26,053 nt of DNA, from NCBI GenBank assembly GCA_019649035.1, contig BMAT01012720.1:17820-43872 (forward strand). Direction: 5' to 3'. Shown piece after piece: positions 1-9,100 of this stretch. The position numbers and the translations under genes are program-made. Within the stretch, counting starts at the first letter, position 1; every line of letters starts with the position of its first letter. Under the pieces are notes generated by a model that saw only the letters and a list, made by a program, of their open reading frames with translations, was not told the DNA's origin and did not search any database. Source of the DNA: Elysia marginata. Its lineage: Eukaryota > Mollusca > Gastropoda > Plakobranchidae.

Positions 1-667
1 TCATCCCCTCTCAAGTAGGGACGCAGGACGCGGATGTGCCGCACTAGGAGACCAAGCATGGCTGCAGATTGAGGTACATGTTTAAAACAATGTGCTAACT
101 ACAAATACCCTGGCAATCTTTTTCACATGATAGAACCGATGAATGACGAAACCATATATACTTTATGTGGTAAATTATGCTTGATATTTGGAAAATTAAA
201 AAGCTAGGGAGGTACTGTTCGGAATTTATTTTCACTTTGTATTACGTTTACATCTGTAACACAACTTACCAGCACTGTTAAAGTATTTATATTAGATGCA
301 AAAAGATTTTTATGTTCCGTTAAAGGATGCGTCGGGGCTACTTGAAGTTGAAATGCAACGTGAGGTTATAATCGCTCTAGATAAGGTTGAAGTTGGAAAC
401 ATTGTGTTTAGATTTATCTGAATAAAAAAAGTTTTGTTGCTCATAAACCACATGAACAAAAAATAAACCAGGTTGCAGCTATTTTCAAATATTTCTTGTG
501 GAATGATCTTCCAAAAGTTTTATCTCGCAGTTGTTCACAATTCTGTATAATATTAATGAACACGTTATTGCTCTTCGTTAAACAGGTCTGTCTATTCCTG
601 CCACTTATTCATCCCTGCACATCTCAGGGTTTTATTTCATCTGGGAGAAAAAAACCGGCCCAGTGTA
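1..667. other. Upstream stretch with no recognised feature
   Basis: No frame here resembles a known protein, and no RNA gene or repeat was recognised. The stretch 877-1185 between the foldback and the LINE tail pair is likewise empty. Confidence 0.5.
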
Positions 668-876
668 GAACTGTAGATGTTAGAGTCCATGCGTTATGGG
701 CCCGCTCAGGAGAACGAAGCCCACAGGGGATGTAATTCAGGATATTTAGACTTAAAATAGACGCACCGATGGGCTCACGGGACCTGTTAGCCTACCAGCC
801 ATCCTGAATTTCTCCCACTATGGGCTTCTTCCTTCTGAGCGGGTCGATAGCGCATGGTCTCTACATTCATGTGATC
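668..876. repeat. Imperfect foldback element, arms about 75 bp, loop about 57 bp
   Basis: 668-743 and 801-876 are inverted copies: blocks such as ccatgcg, cccgctcag, gaagccca and attcaggat on the left return as their reverse complements on the right, in order. The loop (744-800) is not repeated. No coding sequence or target duplication is apparent. It could be a small foldback transposon or a remnant of two opposed copies. Confidence 0.75.
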
Positions 877-1185
877 GGACTAGGTAAATGTACTCCTTAG
901 CTTGTATTTAGTTTTAGAATCCCTTTGTACATTTAGCTTACAATAGTCTGAAAAGCACACAAGAAAGTACATTGGAATGCTTTTCTTTCAACTTAATTTA
1001 ATATTAATTTCTTCAAAAAGTGCCTTTGTTCCGCAAACAGACATTTTGGATTTTTTCCCTCCGCTCACCACCGCATTTTCTCTCAGAAAACAATTCCCTT
1101 TGGATTTGGAGCATGAGAAATGAGCAATTGCTTTGTAACGAGTAAAATGCTTTAATCCATTGGCTGGAGTGAAATAAGACCCGAC

Positions 1186-1390
1186 TTGCAATCTGTAAAT
1201 TTAGGTTCGAATCCAAAAACAGGCATGACAGATAAAAATAAAAAGGAGCAGGGAGGCATCTGGAGTCATGACCCAGGTGTGGCCCGGCCCTCTCAGAGTT
1301 TCAGAAGATTAGGGCCAAAACACTTCCTGAGGACTCCCTGCTATCTTGTTCCCGATGATTGTTTTACTATTAATGTTTGGACCTGATTGT
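1186..1390 (+). repeat. Inverted second copy of the LINE 3' tail (left arm)
   Basis: On the + strand this reads like the reverse complement of 1490-1710, starting near ggttcgaatcc and running through ctggagtcatgaccc, gtggcccggccc and cccgatgatt. With the right arm it forms a tail-to-tail pair around a spacer of about 100 bp. The small frame at 1186-1386 within it is not considered a gene. Confidence 0.7.
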
Positions 1391-1489
1391 TTATTTTATC
1401 GGCAACTCACCCACAAGTTTAGAAACTTATATAACAGACAGTTTCTATGCAAAATGAGAATATTGTTCGTGTGGTTTTTTTTATTACTG

Positions 1490-1704
1490 ATACTAATATA
1501 CATCTTATGGTAGTAAGATACTCATCGGGAGCTAGATAGCAGGAAGTCTTCAGAGAAGAAAGCCCCCTCATAGCAAGTGTTTCGGCCCTAAACTTCTGAC
1601 ACTCTAAGGGGGGCGGGCCACATCTGGATCATGACTCCAGACGCCTCCCTACTACCTTTTTTTCCCTGCCTGCTTCGGGATTCAAACCTGGGTGTAGAGT
1701 ATTT
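1490..1704 (-). repeat. Presumed 3' UTR/tail of the R2-type retrotransposon (right arm of inverted pair)
   Basis: This follows directly after the last codons of the LINE frame and matches 1186-1390 in inverted orientation over most of its length (shared pieces include ctggagtcatga, gatgtggcccg/caggtgtggcccg, tagggcc-aaacactt and cccgatga). Its position makes it the LINE 3' untranslated end. Confidence 0.65.
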
Positions 1705-2710
1705 TTACCCTTTATGAAGCAACTGCTCATTTCTCCTGCACCGAATCCATCGGGAACTGTTTTCTGCTGTTTCGGCTAGCAGTTTCAAGGCTTTGGTTCG
1801 TTTGTTGCCACTGATTGAGAGTTTGCTCAGAAGATCGTAGGCTGATGATCCCGCAAATCCTCTGGCGCCGACCTCTATTGGCATTATCTTCGCCCTGTAG
1901 CCACTTTCTTCAAGCTCTTTAGTCAAGTCCAGGTATTTTTCCTTTTTGCAGGTATGGGCTTGTTCCATTCTGCTTTCATATGGTACCGTCAGTTCCACCA
2001 TGATGAACTGTTATGTTGAAGGTGAATGGATCACAATGTCAGGCCTTAATGTGGTTCTCCTAATGACTTCGAGGTGTTTATCCCATTCTGGAAGATCTGC
2101 TGAAACCTCCCAATCATCGCAGCCATCCAGCAGTCCTTTTCTTTGGATACTTGCCGTGTTCGACCTCCCACACCATTTCCTATCCCCGCCCTCTGTTGTA
2201 AATATTATGAAGCTCGGCGAAGGTGGGTTGAACTTTCCTTTTGCATTAGTTATCACTGAGGCAAGTTCCTGAAGCACCCTGTTGTGCCTCCAGGTATATC
2301 GCCCTTGTGAAAGTGCTACTTTGCATGAGCTCAGGACATGTTCTGTAGTCTGTCTGCCGTGACATAGTGGGCAAGTAGGATCATCCTTGTTTCCCCAGCG
2401 TACCAGATTTGCATTTGAGGGAAGGAGATCATACACGGATCTGATGAGGAAGCTGATTCTTAGGGGCGCCATTTGCCAAATATCCTTGCCATGTTAGGGA
2501 TCTCTGCATTGCAGAATCCCAGTTTGTCCACTGACCTTGCTGAGGTTGCTGGACTGCCTTTTGGATTCTTCTGAAATCTTCCCTTTGCCTTACCTCATCT
2601 ATGACCATGTCTCTTTTCCACACTAATACCTCTCGAGGATCGATTTCATTGGAAGTTTTAATTTTGCCTTGCGGCAGTACATAGCCACGTCTGAAAGTCC
2701 TGGTGTATTA
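1705..2710 (-). mobile_element. 5'-truncated R2-type (RLE) non-LTR retrotransposon, C-terminal part, broken
   Basis: Reading the - strand from about 2710 down, a frame with R-x-F-R-RGYVLPQGKI and a W-x(2)-W-rich stretch shifts frame near 2484, then continues with RISFLIRSVYDLLPSNANL and a CCHC zinc knuckle CPLCHGRQTTEHVLSSC (C-x2-C-x7-H-x4-C). A PD motif (LRPDIVIHS) is followed after an in-frame TAA (2011-2013) by VELTVPYESRMEQAH and a K-x-KY motif with MPIEVGARGF. This order, zinc knuckle then PD...E...K, is that of LINE families using a restriction-like endonuclease after the reverse transcriptase. One frameshift, one stop and loss of the reverse transcriptase make it inactive. Confidence 0.82.
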
Positions 2711-3015
2711 AACTAATAAAAACAATGTTGTATATGTCTGTTTTACTAATTCAAAACCTTAATTCAGTTCTACAAGTGATTACGCTCTATATTGGAAATG
2801 TAAAATATGCTAGCAATAAATTAATATTTTTCTTAGTGTGGAAATGCCGCCGACGAGCCGAGCAATATTTTCAGTTACAAAAATGGAAATACCCGTTTCC
2901 GTTCAAAACAAGGGACATGACTACGAAGTACAGGTGGAAACAGCTAATGGGCCCTTGTAGCCTAGGCTTATCTTTGTGGGTAAGCAAAAGGGAAGTCGAA
3001 AACAATTGATACAAA
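2711..3015 (+). promoter_or_regulatory. Presumed UBR4 promoter and 5' UTR space
   Basis: This is the roughly 300-bp gap between the retrotransposon debris and the UBR4 start codon. It contains the only GC-rich patch near the gene start (about 2846-2863) and the in-frame stop at 3007. I see no convincing TATA box or initiator, so the transcription start is not placed. The call rests on position only. Confidence 0.35.
2844..2960 (+). CDS. Upstream ORF of 38 codons ahead of UBR4
   Basis: An ATG at 2844 in a locally GC-rich spot (gccgccgacgagccgag) opens a 38-codon frame beginning MPPTSRAIFSVTKMEIPV and closing at TAG 2958-2960, 55 nt before the UBR4 ATG. I do not recognise the peptide. If transcription starts upstream of 2844 this is a uORF that could dampen UBR4 translation; if it starts later, it is only a chance frame. 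A donor-like gtgg|gtaagc follows at 2980. Confidence 0.3.
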   Translation: MPPTSRAIFSVTKMEIPVSVQNKGHDYEVQVETANGPL

Positions 3016-3134
3016 ATGGCGACTGTTGAAGAAGGAGGACGGACTTGGTCCTCCGTGAAAAACTTATTAACAAATTCATATCCCGTATTCAATAGAAATG
3101 ACTTGCCCGAATTTACAAATCTGATAATTCAAAG
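3016..3134 (+). CDS. UBR4: UBR4 exon 1 (start codon, residues 1-40)
   Basis: The ATG at 3016 sits in a good context (ACAAAATGG) and is preceded in frame by TGA at 3007. It begins MATVEEGGRTWSSVKNLL and continues TNSYPVFNRNDLPEF, matching the W-x(5)-LL-x-SY-x-F-x(3)-LP pattern of the vertebrate N-terminus, which is longer by an Ala/Pro-rich leader. The donor is AAAG|gtatgt, leaving two bases (AG). Intron 1 (3135-5079, 1945 nt) holds no gene; it has a cluster of AGATCT/TCTAGA motifs at 3330-3570, an 18-bp tandem pair at 4422-4457 and a small hairpin at 4319-4350. Confidence 0.92.
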
Positions 3135-6100
3135 GTATGTTCTCTTGTTAAAACACTTAATTGCAATTTGAACGAAGAATGTAAGCATGTTGCTGACTAC
3201 AAAGAAAGTAAACAAACAAAAGTGTTAGGCCTTGGGGCAGTTGGGCCTACATAATTTTCCCTCACATTTATAAATGAATCCTGAATGGCGCATAACTCAC
3301 ATGTAAATCTACATCTGAGCAACATCTGAACTAAGATCTAACCAAATATAGATTAAGATCTAGGCTCACATTGTGCAGAAAATGTTACTGTTACAATGTT
3401 AGTGGTACTGTTCTAAAGTGTTAGACAGCTACAATATCTTCAGAGTTTTTTTTTTAAATAGATCTAGATTTAAATCATTTTCTAGATCTAGGCCCTAGCA
3501 AGAACTAAATTTATCAATGTTAGTTGAAAGAAGTTGGCATAAATCTAGATTATCAGATCAAGATCTCACTTTGAACATGATTGGTTTTCAGTATGGAGCA
3601 GTTTCAGTTTCACTGTTTCAGTTTCACGTTTGCTGAACTTTCTAGACTATCTAGTTTCTACCCTAACTTTAGACATCTGGCTACTTACCATAAAGGCTGC
3701 TTGATAAACAACTCAATTTTACAGCAAAAGCAAGTTTCTCGCTGCTTCCCTCTCTCTCTTGCTCTCTTTATAGTCTATCTTTGCCTTCCTCACCTCTTGC
3801 ATCTTTATCATCATGACCACGGACTCAGATTATGTAATTACATATAGGTAGAAAGAAAGCAAGGCCTTAAAGTTGACATTAACACATGGTTTTATTTTAT
3901 ACCATTTTTTGAGCAATGTTAAGATTTGGGATTGTATTGTTAGAACTGTTTTTTTTTTTAGATAGCAGTTAATTAATAAATCATGTGCCTGTTCTTCCTG
4001 AAATTGAAATGTGTTATGCATTCCAAACAGAGTTGCATGGGTCATTTGCGATATTTATTGCTTTGGTCACGGACTGTTTTATATTTATAAGTCATTTACA
4101 AGTGTCAGTTCATCATCCACTTTTTTTTGGTTGAATCATCAGGGAACTTATTGAGTGCTGTATTTTTGTGATGGCTATTAGTCCTTTGTATAAATTGTAG
4201 ACTATGTCGGTGACACTGACATTGCACACCTTAGGTTGTGAAACTAACTGAAAAATAACTCTTTTTTTTTTGGAAAGTTTAGCTGTTGACCAGTATCTAG
4301 AACACTGACAGCACTGCGTGCAATAAATTTTCAATTTTCAATTTATTGCATTCATGATCCAGAAGTTTTACTTTAAGTGTAGTGTGCCAAATTTTCAATT
4401 AGCACATGGAAGTGAGACGTTCATACGTCCCTTTAAATCCATACGTTTCTTTAAATCTTAAGCTCACAGTATAAAAACCGCCACCCACTTATGTCCATAC
4501 CTGCCCTATGAGGGTGAATATATTCATTAAAAACTATTACCAGTTCATTACAATTAATTTTTTTCAAAATGAAGATCCTTCTTTCCCATTCACGCTCACA
4601 GAGTAGATGTTGAGGCTTTTGTTGACAGTGTGAGAAAGGACGGAATCAGTGTCAAGTTAATTCATCTTAAATCCATCTGCCTTGATTTACAACCACTGTG
4701 CTGGTTTATTGAATCAGTGATTAAACCAGTAGCTACATAGATTGTAAATTATTATTTAAATGGACATATCCTGTCCTATACTTTAAGCCCTCAAAACTAG
4801 CTAAGTACTATTTTATATTTTTGTAAGAGTACACCTACTTCACCATCAGGTTCAAATCACTATGTTTTGTTTTGAAGATTGGGTTATGGTCACCAGGTGA
4901 ATATGAATTTTTAAATTTTGACAAAACAAGTTATTTCTATCCTATAGCTGTTAAAGTACTTTTAGTTTTTAAAGGGTGTAACTCCACGTTTTATTTATAA
5001 TCTCTTCACTTGTTGAAAGTTGGATGGCAGAGAGTATTTACCCAACTTTTGTAAAATGATTCTATTCTATGCTTTTCAGAGAGCAGGAAATCCTCAGTCA
5101 TCCAGAAGAGTATGAAGCTTTCTACTCTCTGTTTGTTGCACTGGCAGCAGATGCTCTGTGTTCATTTTCAGGCTCTTGTAAGTTTATTTTTGTTTTAAAT
5201 AACGAATACTTTTATTTAATTATTTCATACAAAAGTGCTTTTTGTTTGCTACTGTTTAATCACAAATATTTGTCTCCTCATCACAATCAACAGGTTCGTA
5301 CCATGAAATTTCAAAAGTTGTAAGTTCCAACACCATGAAATTTAATCTTGTTATAAAATTAATCAATGAGTATATTCAATCAAGAGTGGAAAGAAGGGGA
5401 TGAACAAAGGATGCACAATAAAGAATGTAAGAGGCAGAAGGGGCAGAGAGTATGCGTAAACTGAAATTTTCTTTGACTTGTAATATTGCAAAGCACATTG
5501 AGCACTATTCAAGTTTTATGCTCTATGTAAGTGTTTTTATTGTTTCAAAGAGTAAAAGAGAATGCACAATATTTTCAAAATTACCTGTGAAATACACAAT
5601 CTAATGAAATTTCAAGGCAGGCCATGAAACTATGCTTATAGTATAATAGTTATAGATATGCATTAGAATTTATAAACTATTTTTATTTCTGTTCAGAAAA
5701 AAATTAGCTGTGAAATAACTTTTGACCTTTGTCATCTGCAGTGTCCAAGACCAGCTTGTCGCAAGCCAGTGCTGCAAGCAAAGTTCTGCTCTCATTTTTG
5801 CTCAACAGATTGGAAACTCCAAACCGAGCATGTGTTGTCACTCCGGTATGTCAGAGATACCATTTGTTTATTATAAAATGATTATTTTCCTTTTTTGTCG
5901 CGTTTTTTTTTAGGCTGGGAAACTATGTCAACATATATAACTTTGAGTAAGATTGATCCCATGAACAAACACAATTCAATGCCCCTAAATGACATATCTT
6001 TGTACATGGGAGAATGTCGGACGTGGATTCTTAGTTATATTCAGAAAAGTTCAATGGCATCTCTTGGTACGTTGAAACATTAAACAATAGAACAAATTTG

Positions 6101-9100
6101 TATTAGGCTTCAATATAAATAGATGTGCAGTCCCAGGCTTTTTCTTTAAACTATTGGGGAAAATTAATCCGTTTGACAAAAGGGTTGCTTGAACTTTTTG
6201 GAAACAAGAAATTATCTCTTTAGAGTGAGATTTGCTTCTGACAAGATAGTATAGAATATTTTTATTTGGTTGACGCCAGCATGTTTATTTAACTAGCTTT
6301 ACTGAGGCTATATGTGTGTGGAAACACGGAAAGTCAAGGGTTTTTTTTAGTCTTAATAGCTCACAAGGCAAGCTGCTAAAGCTGACAAATATGGTTAGCT
6401 GTTGTGCGTTCATTATGTTGTTAGAGTCAATACAACTGTAGAGCAGTGGTTTTTTTTCCTTTGTAACCTCAATGCTTTTTGAAAATAAGTTTATTGAAAA
6501 TTTTTCTAACTAAAAAGAAAAGCCTGAAAAGGGTATTTATGTGATAAGTATGTTGATTTTCGTAAGTTTATTATTTATTATTGTCCTTGTAAAAATTAAA
6601 ACATAATTACATTTTTATGTGATGTCTGAAGGTGCCTGGTACTTTTGGTATTCTTCAATACAAAATTAATTTTGATCTTATTGTCATCAGTCATTCATAA
6701 AGTCGAGCAAAAGCTTTAACAATTTATCTAAGATGTGATTAAAGATGCTTACTCTCTTTCTTTTTTTTCTTCCCAGTTTGATTATGATCAGAATAGTGGG
6801 GGTATTCAAAAGCATCAGGACAGTATTGTTAACTTTGTGTCAAGCTTGATAGATGATAAAGAGGTGTTTTCTTTTTTTTTCTCGCCTGTTTTAATAAAGT
6901 GTCTTTTATTGCTGTTTTTATATTTATTTAATCCTTCAGAAGTATATAATGATCCTGATCAGCAGCTTGTGTCAAGGGGGCCAGTGTCTATCGAGGTCGG
7001 ATGTCGTAACATTCACTTGTTTGTTCAAACCTGTAGAAGTCCCTCCAGACACAAAGACAGCTGACAGTGGTAAGATGAGATGCTAAGGGTTTTTATGATT
7101 TACAAATGTCAAAGATTGTTATTGTGTCATCTGCTAAAAAGGCTAAAGGTACAGTAGACTTGAAGAGCTTATGAAAGTGACTTTTTTTTTAAACACTATT
7201 TGGGTTTTTAAAACTGGTATGAAGTGTTATCTACTCAAAATAAGGATTTCTAACAAGAACTAAAATAAATAAAAAGAAAGAAAAAATATCTGAAGCAGAA
7301 AATGCAAAAAATCCCACAAAACCTGCATGGAGTCTATTTTTTTTCACTAATTAAATCTCAGAAAACAAAAGCAAAGATTTGGAAAAGTCCAAAGAGAAGA
7401 GACTACAGAGACTCGACACCCAGAAGGATCTGTTTGACCAGATGACATCCGTGTTTGCCGACACACCGATTCCAACAGTGTTGGCCCCCTCAACAAAATC
7501 TGAACTGATTGTGGAAACTCCCGAAAGGGAACAAAAACCCTCCGTGACCGCCCTGAGTGAGTTTGTATGTGCTATGATTTGTCCATGTAAGTCACATTGC
7601 TCTAAAAGTCAGTCTTAATGAGTCTTTTGATTTTCCTTCCTGTTTTCGACTTTGTTTTTGGCATTTTCCGATCATGTTGCCCTTAAAGGCCTCACATTTG
7701 ATTTTGTTTTTCTGTGTAAAAACTCTTAAAATTGAACCCTCTTCCTAACTTCAAAAATTATAGACCTGCTTCCAAAACTGCCCCTATACTCAGCTTCAAG
7801 CAAACTCTAAGACAAAACCAAAATTTGGAACTTGGGAAGTTTTTTTGAGTGATCTGTCAAGCATTTACAAATTTTCTGACCAAATCAGTTATATTGGCAC
7901 CTGTCCAAAAGAGTGAAATGTCGCAAATTTTTAATTTTGACAAAAGAGGCTTGTCAAACCTCCATTTCTCCATATTTTAAATCAATAGAAACTATATATC
8001 TTTTCACAACCTTTTGAAAGCTATGCAGTTTCTAATTTTTGGAAGCTCAAATATCAACAGCTGGTTATGTGAAAACTGAGACATCTCTATACATTTGGAC
8101 TGATGGCGAGATTGCGAGTTACACATGTTTGTTGAGCCACCCATAATGTTCTAACTAATGCTGATTTTAAAAGAGTTGAGGACTCTATTGTTTGCAGGTC
8201 AGTCCCCAGACACCCTCGAGAACTTCAGTGCAATCTTCAACCAGAACAACGTTGAGTCGCTATTGAGCATGAACGGTGCCGAGATCCTGCTGGGTGCCTG
8301 TACGCAGCTCACCTTTCTTAGCAAGTACATGCAGAGATACAAAGACGCTCTCTCCGGCACTGCGTTTCTCCTTCCAGGGACTTTATCCCAAGCTTTGACC
8401 ATGAGAAATGGGTAGGCCTTTTTTTGCATAAACCAATATGTATTGCCATGTAGAAACCATTGTGTATTGCCATGCAGAATCTACGCTAAAAAATTCATTG
8501 TAACAGCATTGTTTAAAGGGTTACCACTATCAACTCTCGGCAGGCTAATTGTTGGTGAAAGGGAAATATATATCTCATGCTTTTAGACTCATAGATGAGT
8601 TCAATTTATGTTATATTTTTTATTTTTAGTTCTGAAGTTTGATTTTCAGCTGTGAGAAAAGTAAACCTTGACATAAAATTAAATCACAAATAGGTATTAA
8701 TTGAAAAAAAAAACAAAACAACCAAAACCCCCAAAAACATGTAATGAAATTTCAATAAAACTGTTAAGAGTAAAAATGTGCTCTTAGAGATCTTAATCTT
8801 TGCTAGAATCCTTAATAATGGTCACTTTTTTGTGCTCTTAAAACTTGAAGTACTAGGCCTATAATTATATATTTCAAACTCACTTTATTGACTCCTACTA
8901 TAGTGTTATAATTAGATCACAGAAATGCCATGTAGTCATGTTTGAGTGATAAATGTTACTGTTTAAATGACATTTATAATAATAATAATAATGATGATGA
9001 TAATAATGTATACTTATGTAGCACCAGATCTGAAGCAAAAAATTCTTCAGGAGCTTTACATCAAGGCATAAGAATTAATTGACTTTAGAGGCAAAACATA

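Noticed and set aside
496..735. 79-codon + strand frame overlapping the foldback element
   Set aside because: No recognisable motif, and its last part lies in the left arm of the inverted repeat; its codons look random.
988..1216. Two overlapping - strand frames of 67 codons
   Set aside because: Overlapping frames of equal length in AT-rich sequence without homology or a start context; likely chance.
2871..3092. - strand frame opposite UBR4 exon 1
   Set aside because: It is the shadow of the 5' UTR and exon 1, which have strong homology support on the + strand.
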